DNA from: Sphingobium subterraneum | GTDB taxonomy: Bacteria; Pseudomonadota; Alphaproteobacteria; Sphingomonadales; Sphingomonadaceae | DNA length: 64,000 nucleotides | Assembly (NCBI RefSeq): GCF_014199435.1 | Contig: NZ_JACIJP010000001.1 | Span: forward strand, 992,001 to 1,056,000 | Direction of reading: 5' to 3' | Part shown: piece by piece, positions 18,537 through 27,230 of the stretch | Layout: each line of letters starts with the position of its first letter | How positions within the stretch are numbered: position 1 is the first letter of the stretch | The notes under the pieces: generated by a model | The model's database searches: none | What the model was told of the DNA's origin: nothing | What the model saw: only the letters and a program-made list of their open reading frames with translations | Made by a program: the position numbers and the translations under genes

Positions 18537-19817
18537 ATGCGTTTTGTTTCGCCTGTTGCGTTAGGTTTGATGCTGGGACTCGCCAGCGTTTCCATGAGCG
18601 CGCCTACGGTTGCCGTTGCGAAGGAAAAGGCTCCTCCCGCGCCCAAGCTGAGCGCGGAAGTCACGAAGCCGCTCGTAGCGGCGCAGGAAGCCTTGAAAGC
18701 GAAGAATTTCGAGGCCGCCAAGACCGCGCTGGACCAGGCCGATGCGGTTGCCAAGACACCAGCCGACAAATATTTCGTTCACAGCATCCGGCTGAACCTT
18801 GGTCTTGCGACCAGTGACGCCGCCGTGCAGCGCACGTCGATTGAGGGCATGATCGCCAGCGGCGGCGCACCGGCCGCGGAACTGCCGAAGTACGAATTTT
18901 TCGCTGGCGATTTCGCGATGAAGGCGAAGGATTATGATGCGGCTATCGCGCATTTCAAAACCGCGGCCGATGGCGGTTATCCGGGCAGCGCGCCGTGGCT
19001 GCTGGGCGCGGAAGCCAATTTCCAGAAGGCCGTCTCGCTCTCGTCCAACAACCAGATCAGCCCGGCGGGCAAGCCCTTTGCCGCAGCTGGCCTGCCATTG
19101 CTGAAGCGCGCGATCGAGATCGAGAAGGCCGCTGGGACCGCCATTCCCGCGAGCTGGTACAACCGGGGTTTCTCCATGGCCTATGCCAGCGGTTCGCCCG
19201 ACTCCCGTCAGTGGGGCGAGTGGAACACTGCAGCCGATCCTTCGCCCAACAACTGGCGTTCGATGCTGCGCTCCTACCAGGACGCCAACCGTCAGATGAC
19301 ACGCGGCGAAAACCTGGATGTCCTGCGCCTGCTGAAACAGACCAAGGGGTTGCTCGCCGAATATGACTATGGCGAATATGCCGATCTCGCGCAGAAAGCG
19401 GGTCTGCTGGGCGAAGTGAAATCGACGATTGATGCCGGACGCGCTTCGGGCAAGGTTGCGCCCAATCGCCTGACCGAACTCTATCAGATGGCCGATACGG
19501 GCATCGCCAAGGACAAGGCTTCTCTCCCCGCCAGCGAGGCTGACGCCAGCAAGGCCGCCACCGGCAAAGTCGCGGTCAACACTGCCGATGCCTATCTGGG
19601 CTATGGGGACTATGCGAAGGCGGCTGCGCTGTATCGCGTTGGTCTGCAGAAGGGGTCGGTCGATGTTCCCGAGGTCACCACCCGCCTCGCCATCGCACTT
19701 GCTCTTTCGGGTGACACCGCTGGCGCCAAGGAAAATTTTGCCAAGGTCACCGGTGGAACGCGTGGCGACATCGCCCGTTACTGGGTGATGTGGCTGGACC
19801 AGAAGCCTGCGGCCTGA
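18537..19817 (+). CDS. Secreted tetratricopeptide-like repeat protein, copy 1
   Basis: A 426-residue protein with a signal peptide (MRFVSPVALGLMLGLASVSM, cleavage near TVAVAKE), so probably periplasmic. The rest is alpha-helical and TPR-like, for example AAQEALKAKNFEAAKTALDQADA and the C-terminal AYLGYGDYAKAAALYRVGL. The start at 18537 has AGGAG 8 bases upstream, better than ATG 18489. It is paralogous to the next gene: both have a W-Y-[ND]-RG motif in the middle and end in RL-IAL--SGD--GA...W. Function is unknown; TPR scaffolding is inferred. Confidence 0.8.
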   Translation: MRFVSPVALGLMLGLASVSMSAPTVAVAKEKAPPAPKLSAEVTKPLVAAQEALKAKNFEAAKTALDQADAVAKTPADKYFVHSIRLNLGLATSDAAVQRTSIEGMIASGGAPAAELPKYEFFAGDFAMKAKDYDAAIAHFKTAADGGYPGSAPWLLGAEANFQKAVSLSSNNQISPAGKPFAAAGLPLLKRAIEIEKAAGTAIPASWYNRGFSMAYASGSPDSRQWGEWNTAADPSPNNWRSMLRSYQDANRQMTRGENLDVLRLLKQTKGLLAEYDYGEYADLAQKAGLLGEVKSTIDAGRASGKVAPNRLTELYQMADTGIAKDKASLPASEADASKAATGKVAVNTADAYLGYGDYAKAAALYRVGLQKGSVDVPEVTTRLAIALALSGDTAGAKENFAKVTGGTRGDIARYWVMWLDQKPAA

Positions 19818-19859
19818 TCGAAACCGCGGTTTTCTTACAATGACAAGGATGAGGGCAGG

Positions 19860-21119
19860 ATGAAGCGTAACCGGGGTATCAACCGCAGGCTTCCTTCTGC
19901 CTTCATTGTAACCGCCGCCCTCGGGCTTGCCACGCTGTCCTCCCAGGGAGCGCACGCCAAGCCCAAGGAGGCCGCGTCGTCTGCGGCGTCCGCCTCGGCA
20001 GCGTTCCGGACGGCAGCTGCGGCAGCGCATACGAGCCTGGCCGCCAACGATCTTGCCGGTGCGCGCACGGCGATATCCGGTCTGGCGCCTGCGTCCGCGC
20101 TGGAAACCTATCTGGCAGCCTCGCTCCGGATGGACCTGGCCGTCCGTAGCAACGACACCGCGAGCCAGCGAAAGGCGTTAGCCGACATGCTGGGCAGCGG
20201 CGCCATGCCCGCAGGGCAGGAAGGCTATCTGCGGTATCTGGCAGGCTACGCCGCATTGCAGGCCGGAGCGAGTGACGAGGGGATCGACCAGTTGCAGCGT
20301 GCGCGCGCTTTGGGCCAGACCGATCCGCATGTGTCCCTGCTGCTCGTTGACGCTTATCTGCGCCGCAAGCGGCCGGACGATGCCATTAGCCTCCTGCAGG
20401 AAACGATCGACAAACAGCGCGCCGCCGGACAAGCCGTCCCGGTTACCTGGTATGATCGCGGGGCATCGCTTGCTTTCAACCGCAAGAACTGGCCCCAGCT
20501 CGCGCGATTTTATGCCGGCAGGCTGACCGAGAAGCCGACGCCCGGCGACTGGCGGACGGCGACGTCCAGCTATATTTTCGGGGCGGCACCGGACAAGGAA
20601 GCGCAGCTTGACCTCATCCGTCTGCAGGCGGCTACGGGAGCGCTTGCCAGCGAGCGCGATGTGCAGAATTATGCGACCCTTGCCGCCGGGCAAGGCTATT
20701 CCGCCGAAGCCAAGACGGTTATCGAGGCGGGACGCAGCAATGGCGAACTATCCGCCGTTGATCCTGTGACCAAACCGCTGCTCGCCAGTCTTGCCCCCAA
20801 GGCGGTGAAAAACCTGGCGGCGCTCAAGACGCTCCCGGGGCGATCCGCCCTCGCGACAGGCGGTCAGGCGGCGGCAGACAGCGGGGACGCGCTCCTCGCC
20901 AACGCCCAATATGCGGAAGCCGTACCCTTTTATCGCGCGGCTTTGACCAAGGGCGGCGTTGACGCCAGCCGGGTGAACACGCGCCTCGGGATCGCATTGG
21001 CCCGCTCGGGCGACCTGCAGGGAGCCCAAGCGGCGTTCGCGCAGGCCAAAGGGCCGTGGGCCGATGTTGCTGCCTATTGGAATGCCTGGGTCGTCAACCA
21101 GGTTCCCGCCAAACGCTGA
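19860..21119 (+). CDS. Secreted tetratricopeptide-like repeat protein, copy 2
   Basis: A 419-residue paralogue of the preceding gene, 42 bp downstream and probably co-transcribed. It has a signal peptide ending near SSQGAHAKP, an alanine-rich linker, then helical repeats. Shared with copy 1 are VPVTWYDRGASLAF (copy 1: IPASWYNRGFSMAY), the D-W-R segment after it and the C-terminal TRLGIALARSGDLQGAQAAF. The divergence is large, so the duplication is old. The pair may form a periplasmic assembly; no partner gene is recognisable. Confidence 0.8.
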   Translation: MKRNRGINRRLPSAFIVTAALGLATLSSQGAHAKPKEAASSAASASAAFRTAAAAAHTSLAANDLAGARTAISGLAPASALETYLAASLRMDLAVRSNDTASQRKALADMLGSGAMPAGQEGYLRYLAGYAALQAGASDEGIDQLQRARALGQTDPHVSLLLVDAYLRRKRPDDAISLLQETIDKQRAAGQAVPVTWYDRGASLAFNRKNWPQLARFYAGRLTEKPTPGDWRTATSSYIFGAAPDKEAQLDLIRLQAATGALASERDVQNYATLAAGQGYSAEAKTVIEAGRSNGELSAVDPVTKPLLASLAPKAVKNLAALKTLPGRSALATGGQAAADSGDALLANAQYAEAVPFYRAALTKGGVDASRVNTRLGIALARSGDLQGAQAAFAQAKGPWADVAAYWNAWVVNQVPAKR

Positions 21120-21126
21120 GTCCTGG

Positions 21127-21618
21127 TCATGCCCGCTCGGGCAGGCGCGCCTCCATCGGGATGCCCGGTTCGTTTTTCGCCGTGCGGATGATCAGGGACG
21201 TTTTGACGCTGGCGACGTTCGGCGTCGGCGTCAGCTTCGTGGTAAGAAATTGCTGAAAACTCTGAAGATCACGCGCCATCACTTTGAGAATAAAGTCAAT
21301 TTCTCCATTCAGCATATGGCACTCCCGCACTTCGGGAAGCGTGGCGACATAAGACTCAAACGCCGAGAGATCGGCCTCTGCCTGGCTCTTCAGGCTGACC
21401 ATCGCAAATACGGTAATGGTGAAACCGAGCGCAGGGCCATTGATCGATGCATGATAGGCCTCGATCAGACCTGCCTCTTCCAAAGCCCGAACCCGCCGTA
21501 GGCACGGGGGCGCCGTCAGGCCGACCTTGCCCGCCAATTCGATATTGGTGATGCGTCCATTGGCCTGAAGTTCGGCCAAAATCGCCCAGTCAATTTCGTC
21601 CACTGTGAGACGTGCCAT
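21127..21618 (-). CDS. Lrp/AsnC family transcriptional regulator
   Basis: A 163-residue regulator with an N-terminal helix-turn-helix (DEIDWAILAELQANGRITNIELAGKVG start; LTAPPCLRRVRALEEAGLI) and a C-terminal RAM/AsnC effector domain (MVSLKSQAEADLSAFE, IDFILKVMARD). It is convergent with the repeat-protein pair and divergent from the histidine-kinase gene, so the 168 bp region upstream is a candidate operator. The amino-acid effector cannot be inferred. Confidence 0.92.
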   Translation of the reverse strand: MARLTVDEIDWAILAELQANGRITNIELAGKVGLTAPPCLRRVRALEEAGLIEAYHASINGPALGFTITVFAMVSLKSQAEADLSAFESYVATLPEVRECHMLNGEIDFILKVMARDLQSFQQFLTTKLTPTPNVASVKTSLIIRTAKNEPGIPMEARLPERA

Positions 21619-21786
21619 TCAAATAATATCCTTACGAACTTCGAAGCAAATCTATAATAAAATTTCACACTGTTCAACCGTCCCACAATGCAACGCTCGT
21701 TCGTTAGGGATGTTCAACCCCTTTCGCTTTCGTGCCGAAACCCGTACACGAACCGGACGAGGCTGTTGTGCCGCTAGGGGACCATT
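21619..21786. promoter_or_regulatory. Divergent regulatory region, Lrp gene / kinase gene
   Basis: An intergenic stretch clearly more AT-rich than its surroundings (AATAATATCC, CTATAATAAAATTTC). TGTTCAACC occurs twice in direct orientation (21671-21679 and 21711-21719). Lrp-type regulators usually bind such regions and control their own gene; this is inferred from position only. Confidence 0.4.
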
Positions 21787-23514
21787 GTGCGTTTTAACGA
21801 CCTGTTACAGACCGTGCTTGCGGCGCCGGAACGCACCGGCCTTGGCGCAGTGACGCAGTGGCGTCAATGCGTTGATATGCTTGCGCAATATGACAGCGCC
21901 GATAACCCGCAGCTCGCGCAGTCGGATCGTGCGGTGCTGATCCAGCGGCTCACCGGCCTGCGCACGCAAATCACCGAGACGCAGCGTATTTCAAGCGTCG
22001 TAGAGCTGGGCAGCCGGCTGCGCTCTCCCGCACTGATAGAACTGTTCGCGCATGATCGCCCCGCTGTGTGCGCGGCTGCAATGTCCCGCGCGAACCTGCC
22101 CGATCCGCTTTGGCCAGCCCTCCTGCCCCGGCTCGGGCCGACGGCACGCGGGGTTCTTCGCGGGCGGCGGGACGTCGGCGACCTGACCCGCCGCGCGCTT
22201 GAAGCGTTTGGCGCGACCGATCTCGTTCTGGCTGGCACGGCGGGCGAAGCTGCCTCCGTGATGGACCTGACGCCTGCGATGGCGGTGGCCCCGGCGGAAG
22301 CCCCGACCGCTGCCGATGAAGCCGAATCCGCAAGTCAGATCCGCCAGCTCGTCGACCGGATCGAGCGCTTCACCAGCCTCGGTCGTGCGCGTCCGAGCCC
22401 CACGCCACCCACGCCCGTCCCGCACGAGGATGCGGACCTCGCCACGGCACGACACTTCGCGTTCGAAACCGACTCCGCCGGCGCGATCGTATGGGTGGAT
22501 GGCGGGTCGCGCGCCGCCCTCATCGGCCTGATGCTTGGCGAAACCGCGCTGCCCGGAATGACCGGAGCGGACGGGCACATTGTCGGCGCATTTATCCGTC
22601 GCAGCAGCTTCCAGCACGGTCGCTTATGGATCAGCGACGGTCCTTATGAAGGCGAATGGCGGTTGTCGGCCATCCCGTTTTTCGATCCGGCGTCGGGACG
22701 CTTCCAGGGCTATCGTGGGCAGGCTCGCCGCCCTCATCTGCACGAAGTGCCCCATGCTCCGCGCGCGGAGCAGGAGCGACGCGAGGCGATCTCGCTCGAT
22801 TCGATGCGGCAGCTTATCCATGAGCTGCGGACGCCCCTTAACGCGATCCTGGGCTTTGCCGAGATTATCGAACAGCAATTGTTCGGACCCGCCGACGTCC
22901 ATTACCGGGAAATGGCCGGCAATATTCTGGGCGACGCCCGGCGGCTGCTGACGGCGTTCGACGATCTGGATCTCGCTGCCCGCAGCGTGTCACCCGGTCA
23001 TGAGCGTCAAGCCGCCAAGGCTGCCCGCGCGGTGGATCTGGAAGCGTTGATCGACAGCGCCTGTGGCCTGTTCGATCAGTGGAGCGGGACGGATCGGCAT
23101 CCATCCGTAAAGGTCACGGCGGCCGTGGGTCTGCCGCATGTGCTGGTCGATCCGGTGCAGGGAGAGCGGATGATCCAGCATCTTCTCCGCACCCTGATTT
23201 CCGTGTTGCGGCACGGAGAGATGCTGCAGGGGTCCACTTGGTTCCAGCCCGATGGCGATGGCGGCCAGGTGCTGCTCGCCTTTGATCGCCCGTCCCGCCT
23301 GGCCGATGCGGACGAAGCACAGATTATGGACCCCGGCTATGGCGCCGACGGCAGTTGGCCGGATGCGCCCTTGCTCGGCCTGGGCTTTTCACTCCGGCTG
23401 GTGCGCTCGCTCGCCCATGCCCATGGCGGGTCGCTCCATGTGGAGGGAAACCGTATCCTGCTCGCCTTGCCGGTCGCGTTCGCGCACGCCGAGGATGAAG
23501 CGGGAAGTCATTGA
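21787..23514 (+). CDS. PAS-like/HisKA sensor kinase with degenerate ATPase domain
   Basis: A 575-residue protein without membrane segments. Residues 1-200 are helical and HEAT-like, about 220-315 resemble a PAS domain, and 338-400 form a HisKA dimerisation domain with the phospho-accepting H345 in QLIHELRTPLNAILGFAEII. The C-terminal catalytic domain is odd: the N-box region (RMIQHLLRTLISVLRH, 461-476) lacks the usual asparagine and the expected DxGxG (near 499-504) reads FDRPSR, whereas the late glycine loop LGLGFSLRLV is kept. GTG at 21787 with AGGGGA upstream is the start. It may be phosphorylated by another kinase or act as a phosphatase or scaffold. Confidence 0.8.
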   Translation: MRFNDLLQTVLAAPERTGLGAVTQWRQCVDMLAQYDSADNPQLAQSDRAVLIQRLTGLRTQITETQRISSVVELGSRLRSPALIELFAHDRPAVCAAAMSRANLPDPLWPALLPRLGPTARGVLRGRRDVGDLTRRALEAFGATDLVLAGTAGEAASVMDLTPAMAVAPAEAPTAADEAESASQIRQLVDRIERFTSLGRARPSPTPPTPVPHEDADLATARHFAFETDSAGAIVWVDGGSRAALIGLMLGETALPGMTGADGHIVGAFIRRSSFQHGRLWISDGPYEGEWRLSAIPFFDPASGRFQGYRGQARRPHLHEVPHAPRAEQERREAISLDSMRQLIHELRTPLNAILGFAEIIEQQLFGPADVHYREMAGNILGDARRLLTAFDDLDLAARSVSPGHERQAAKAARAVDLEALIDSACGLFDQWSGTDRHPSVKVTAAVGLPHVLVDPVQGERMIQHLLRTLISVLRHGEMLQGSTWFQPDGDGGQVLLAFDRPSRLADADEAQIMDPGYGADGSWPDAPLLGLGFSLRLVRSLAHAHGGSLHVEGNRILLALPVAFAHAEDEAGSH

Positions 23515-23566
23515 ATTCACGCTGACGGAAAACGCAATCGCAACCTTTGGGCGTTAAGGCCGGGGC

Positions 23567-24601
23567 ATGACACGCCCGCCGGATCTTGCCCGATCGCCCG
23601 ACAGGGACAGCTTGCTGGCTCGCCCTGACCGGGATGATTTCGCGCAGCTCGCTCCCGATTTTGGCAGGCGCTTCCTGCTAGTGGTGGATACCGAAGAGGA
23701 GTTTGACTGGCTCGCCCCTTTCTCGCGCGCCAACCGCAGCGTCACCGCGCTGGGCGGGATGGCCCGTGGGCAGGCCTATTTCACGCAGGCGGGCGTACGA
23801 CCGCTGTGGGTGACGGACTGGCCGGTGGCCGATCATCCTCAGGCTGGCGCGATGATGGCGCAGTGGGTCGCCGACGGCGTGGCGGATGTGGGTGCGCATC
23901 TTCATCCGTGGGTCAATCCGCCCGATCTCGAAGCCGTCAACGCTGCGAACAGCTTCGCAGGGTCGCTGCCGGAAGAATGGGAGCGGCAGAAGCTGACCCT
24001 GCTGCGCGACAGGATCGCGGAAGTAACCGGCGTCGCGCCGATCGCCTATCGCGCGGGTCGTTATGGCATAGGCCCCAACAGCGGACGCATTCTCCACGAT
24101 CTGGGCTTCCGCGTCGACACATCGGTGCGCAGCCGTTTCGATTACAGGGCCCAGCACGGGCCGGATTTTTCCGCCATGCCGATCCGACCCTGGCGGGCCG
24201 GGCCGGAACGTGCCCTTCTCGAACTGCCATTATCCACCGCCCATTGCGGCCCGCTCGCGCCCATCGGCGATCGGCTGACCCCCCTGCTCGAGCGGAAGGG
24301 ACTGGCGGCTGGCGCCCTGTCCCGTCTCCGGCTGCTGGAACGTATCCCTCTTACCCCGGAAGACGTCCCCCTGAGCGCCGCCCTTCGCGCCATCGACGCG
24401 CTGATCGCCGAGGACGCCCGGTTGCTGATGTTCAGTTTCCATTCGCCGACGCTGGAGCCGGGTTGTGGACTTTATGTAAAAAATGAATCGCAACTTATTG
24501 ATTTTTATCGCTGGTGGGATGGCGTTCTCGATCACCTCGCTGTGCGCGGCGTCACGCCCGCCGGTCTGCACGATGTTCTTTCGGCGGCTTCGCGCGGATA
24601 G
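23567..24601 (+). CDS. Polysaccharide deacetylase-like protein (WalW type)
   Basis: A 344-residue NodB-fold protein. FLLVVDTEEEFDW matches the first deacetylase motif, DVGAHLHPWVNPP the H-x-H metal motif, and AYRAGRYGIGPNSGRILHDLGF the third motif. It lacks a signal peptide, so it is probably cytosolic and may act on a lipid-linked or nucleotide-linked sugar. It starts at ATG 23567, 52 bp after the kinase gene. WalW-type proteins are often found in sphingomonad exopolysaccharide loci, but here it stands alone next to tRNA genes. Confidence 0.8.
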   Translation: MTRPPDLARSPDRDSLLARPDRDDFAQLAPDFGRRFLLVVDTEEEFDWLAPFSRANRSVTALGGMARGQAYFTQAGVRPLWVTDWPVADHPQAGAMMAQWVADGVADVGAHLHPWVNPPDLEAVNAANSFAGSLPEEWERQKLTLLRDRIAEVTGVAPIAYRAGRYGIGPNSGRILHDLGFRVDTSVRSRFDYRAQHGPDFSAMPIRPWRAGPERALLELPLSTAHCGPLAPIGDRLTPLLERKGLAAGALSRLRLLERIPLTPEDVPLSAALRAIDALIAEDARLLMFSFHSPTLEPGCGLYVKNESQLIDFYRWWDGVLDHLAVRGVTPAGLHDVLSAASRG

Positions 24602-24666
24602 ATGCGCTCCCCGACGCAAGTTGCTTGCCAAGCATGGCGTCCGTGCGCTATCCGCGCAGTCCGGTG

Positions 24667-24743
24667 GGGCCTGTAGCTCAGTTGGTTAGAGCTGGCCGCT
24701 CATAACGGCTAGGTCGCGGGTTCGAGTCCTGCCGGGCCCACCA
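24667..24743 (+). tRNA. tRNA with CAU anticodon, probably tRNA-Ile2
   Basis: A 77-base cloverleaf with encoded CCA. The acceptor GGGCCTG pairs with CGGGCCC, the D-stem is GCTC/GAGC, the anticodon stem GGCCG/CGGCT encloses CTCATAA (anticodon CAT), and the T-stem is GCGGG/CCTGC. The acceptor and body look more like isoleucine tRNAs than elongator methionine tRNA, which suggests a lysidine-modified Ile2 reading AUA. Automatic annotation may call it tRNA-Met. Confidence 0.85.
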
Positions 24744-24777
24744 GCCATTCCGGCACCAGCGGAATGGTCTTCTACGT

Positions 24778-24857
<80 letters not shown>

Positions 24858-24906
24858 CCTAATTTTCGTTAGTTTTCAGTGTGTTAGAGAGATTTCACAC
24901 TCTCGT

Positions 24907-24939
24907 GTGTGCCAGCTTTGTGTGCCCGTTTTGGGTGCC
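24907..24939 (+). repeat. Left cluster of integrase arm-type motifs (candidate)
   Basis: Contains GTGTGCCAGCTTTGTG (24907-24922) overlapping TGTGTGCCCGTTTT (24919-24932), followed by a looser GGGTGCC. Both exact motifs recur, in swapped order, beside the integrase gene at the other end. The position 50-85 bp inside attL fits arm-type integrase binding sites. Confidence 0.55.
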
Positions 24940-25044
24940 TAATAGAATGGCTGGCACCGTTAAATCAGCGTGATACGCTGCAGCCGCGCTGAGACTCGTA
25001 AAGTCCCACTAGTATGATATCGCATATTCTCGTCGGAGGCCTGT

Positions 25045-25992
25045 TTGCGGAAGAAGAAAAGAGTCAATGGTCAGGCTGTTCGCGAGTGGTTGAACGTAAT
25101 CGCGGCAGTAGGAGCGTTGTTGGTAGGCGTTGTGTCGTTTTGGACCACCGCAAGAATTTCTGGGCTGGAAGATTATCTGCGCTCTGAAATTGGTCGACGA
25201 AATACCGAACTTAACGCATTGTCGTCCCGGAGCGAAAGGGCGCAACTTCTTGCCGAAAGGCGTGCGGAATCCCTTAGCCGCCTCCAATTCTCGGCAGATG
25301 AACTAGCAGGTTCTTTTGCAGCTACCCAAGCTCGTCTCGAGCAAGCCAAGGACAGGTTAGGAGATGTTCAGGCACAGCTAGGTGCATCCCAGCAAAGACT
25401 TTCCGACTTAGATAAACGGTCGTCTTTACAGGCAGGGCAACTTGATCTGCTCAGCCGCCGCCGCGTACTCCAGGATGTAAGCTTGAGGCTAATTTTTCAT
25501 CTGATGTCTGACGAGTCCCAATCTCTATTGGGTCAAGCGGCGTATACATTGATAACCACTAGCGCGGCAGGCCGCGACGAAAATGACCTGATCCCGTATT
25601 TCGATCAGTTAAGACATTCGGCCACATTCACTTGCGGACCGTTGAAATCGTTTGCTCCTGATCTGCTTAAGCAGAAACCGTACCCTAAAAGTCCCGAACC
25701 GCCTGGCAGGAAAGTTGCGGGCCAACCAGGTGTCCGAATGATGACACGAACTGAGCAGGACGAATGGGGAAAAGCGGAGGACGAGCATTCCCGCATCTAT
25801 GGCGAGGTCAGCACGTTCAATACGGCAGCGGTGACATACAATATAGATTTGCGGAGATATGCCTCGGAGAGCGCGCAGGAATGCGTCTGTTTGGCTTTGG
25901 CAACCGAGGTGCATCCCGCATCATCTATTTGCCCGGGTCTTACTCATCCGACGTTGCCCAAGCGACCTGATGGACTTCAGGAAGAAAATTAA
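25045..25992 (+). CDS. Unrecognised membrane-anchored coiled-coil protein
   Basis: I do not recognise this 315-residue protein. It has a basic N-terminus (RKKKR), one membrane segment around residues 17-33 (NVIAAVGALLVGVVSFW), then about 100 residues of coiled coil rich in Q, R, L and A (ERAQLLAERRAESLSRL through SDLDKRSSLQAGQLDLL), then a compact C-terminal domain with cysteines (FTCGPL, ECVCLA, ICPGL). It uses a TTG start at 25045, supported by GGAGG five bases upstream. Its base composition is less GC-rich than the chromosome around it. It is the first gene inside the tRNA end of the island and the only clear plus-strand gene there. Confidence 0.65.
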   Translation: MRKKKRVNGQAVREWLNVIAAVGALLVGVVSFWTTARISGLEDYLRSEIGRRNTELNALSSRSERAQLLAERRAESLSRLQFSADELAGSFAATQARLEQAKDRLGDVQAQLGASQQRLSDLDKRSSLQAGQLDLLSRRRVLQDVSLRLIFHLMSDESQSLLGQAAYTLITTSAAGRDENDLIPYFDQLRHSATFTCGPLKSFAPDLLKQKPYPKSPEPPGRKVAGQPGVRMMTRTEQDEWGKAEDEHSRIYGEVSTFNTAAVTYNIDLRRYASESAQECVCLALATEVHPASSICPGLTHPTLPKRPDGLQEEN

Positions 25993-26040
25993 AATCAAAA
26001 AAGCAGGGCAGCACGGGACTAAGCACGAACCGGCTACTCG

Positions 26041-26622
26041 CTACCCCACCGCACAATACCGCTTCACGGTAGCAAGGCTCAGGCCGAAGTGGCGGGCCGT
26101 AACGGTGATGCTCGCGCCCTCAGTTTTCCTCCAGTCCCTCACAGTGTCCTTATCAGCTGCATAGGGACGCCCAAGGCTCTCCTTGCCCCGATGTGTCCTG
26201 CCGGTTTCCGCAAGAGCCTTGCGGGCGGCTATACGGCCCGCTGCGGTACGCTCGGCGATCCTGCGGCGTTCCATGGTGGCCATCTGTGCCAGCACGGCTA
26301 TGATGATTTCCCCAACGCCTTCCCCGATAGGCCCGATGCCGTGGACGTGCAGGGTGATGCCCTTGATGAGCATGTCGCGAACGGTTGATTGCACGTCGAT
26401 GGCATCGCGGCCCAGCCGGTCGACGGCATAGACATGCAGCGTGTCTCCGCTGCGCAGGGTTGCCAGCATGGCAGCGAAGCCGGGACGCTGAGCAGCCAGC
26501 ACGCCCCCGCTCACGCCCTCGTCAGAGAACTCCTGATCGAATCCCCCGCCCATGGCAGCCCGTTGAGCCTCTATGGATTGGTCGGTGGTCGATACGCGGT
26601 AATAGGCGATGCGATGGGACAT
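26041..26622 (-). CDS. Serine recombinase (small resolvase/invertase)
   Basis: A 193-residue site-specific recombinase. The N-terminal catalytic domain has the nucleophile S11 in YYRVSTTDQ and the arginine-containing DRLGRD motif. The E-helix region ATMERRRIAERTAAGRIAARKAL leads to a C-terminal helix-turn-helix (SITVTARHFGLSLATVKRY). This is the Tn3-resolvase/Hin size class. Directly upstream lie inverted and direct repeats (26626-26720) that could be its crossover or operator site. No transposase is adjacent, so it may resolve or invert within the island or act on a lost partner. Confidence 0.92.
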   Translation of the reverse strand: MSHRIAYYRVSTTDQSIEAQRAAMGGGFDQEFSDEGVSGGVLAAQRPGFAAMLATLRSGDTLHVYAVDRLGRDAIDVQSTVRDMLIKGITLHVHGIGPIGEGVGEIIIAVLAQMATMERRRIAERTAAGRIAARKALAETGRTHRGKESLGRPYAADKDTVRDWRKTEGASITVTARHFGLSLATVKRYCAVG

Positions 26623-26625
26623 GGT

Positions 26626-26720
26626 GCTAGGCTCACAAGTTAGGAGTGCTGATTGCCCGGCTCATATACCCGGCTCAATGAGCGTGTCAATATATCTTGT
26701 GAGCCTAGCTCGCAGGTTAG
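26626..26720. promoter_or_regulatory. Res-like repeat region upstream of serine recombinase
   Basis: A perfect 14 bp inverted repeat, GCTAGGCTCACAAG (26626-26639) and CTTGTGAGCCTAGC (26696-26709), is spaced by 56 bp. A third half-site, GCTCGCAGGTTAG (26708-26720), matches GCTCACAAGTTAG (26631-26643) at 11 of 13 positions and forms a head-to-head pair with TGTGAGC at 26698. Between them CCCGGCTCA occurs twice (26656 and 26669, 13 bp apart). The arrangement of multiple half-sites beside the gene resembles resolvase res sites, but assignment is by position only. Confidence 0.55.
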
Positions 26721-27037
26721 ACCTTTAGAGCCATGGCATAGGCGTGCAAATCCAAAGGCAATGGACAGGCGGCAGCCGCCCGACGTCGAGCCGAACGTAG
26801 CACCCTGCGGTGAACAGAGACACGGCGGTCCTCTGCCCTGCGGATCGCGTGCAGTGCTCTTAGCTCCTCATTTTGGAGTCGCGTCCATAGCGGGATGAGT
26901 TTGGCCAAGGGTCCGGCCTCTCTCATAGCGGCGGCGTTGCCCTCGAGCAGCCGTGTGATCCTAAAACGGATAGCAGTCGTGTGCAGCGTCGGGTGAGCCG
27001 CGACGAGATCAGCGGTCGTGCGATAGGTGATGTTCAT
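26717..27037 (-). CDS. Unrecognised basic helical protein
   Basis: A 106-residue protein, strongly basic in its second half (RRAEDRRVSVHRRVLRSARRR). The start at 27037 (MNITYRTTADLVAAHPTLHT) has AAAGGGG a few bases upstream and is better than ATG 27061. The N-terminal part could be a small helix-turn-helix (TADLVAAHPTLHTTAIRFRITRLL), so a DNA-binding role is possible but not shown. It lies between the recombinase repeats and a zinc-finger-like gene. Confidence 0.5.
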   Translation of the reverse strand: MNITYRTTADLVAAHPTLHTTAIRFRITRLLEGNAAAMREAGPLAKLIPLWTRLQNEELRALHAIRRAEDRRVSVHRRVLRSARRRAAAACPLPLDLHAYAMALKV

Positions 27038-27230
27038 GAGTGCCCCTTTCTTTTGGAGCACCCCCTTAGCCTGTAACTAGAACTAAGTCATTGATATTAA
27101 ACATCCATTAGCCCAACTATCGGGCTAACGGAAGGATCGACATGCCCCATGGGGGGGTAGGGCCACGTTGCGCTGTGCGTTATCCCACCTCGGATTTTTG
27201 CAGTAAAACTAACGGCGCAGCATGGCCCTC

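Noticed and set aside
19820..19834. GAAACCGCGGTTTTC palindrome after the first repeat-protein gene.
   Set aside because: It has no loop, so it cannot form a proper hairpin terminator; it could be chance.
18561..20030. 489-codon minus frame opposite the secreted repeat-protein pair.
   Set aside because: The plus genes have good ribosome sites and signal peptides, and their paralogy supports them.
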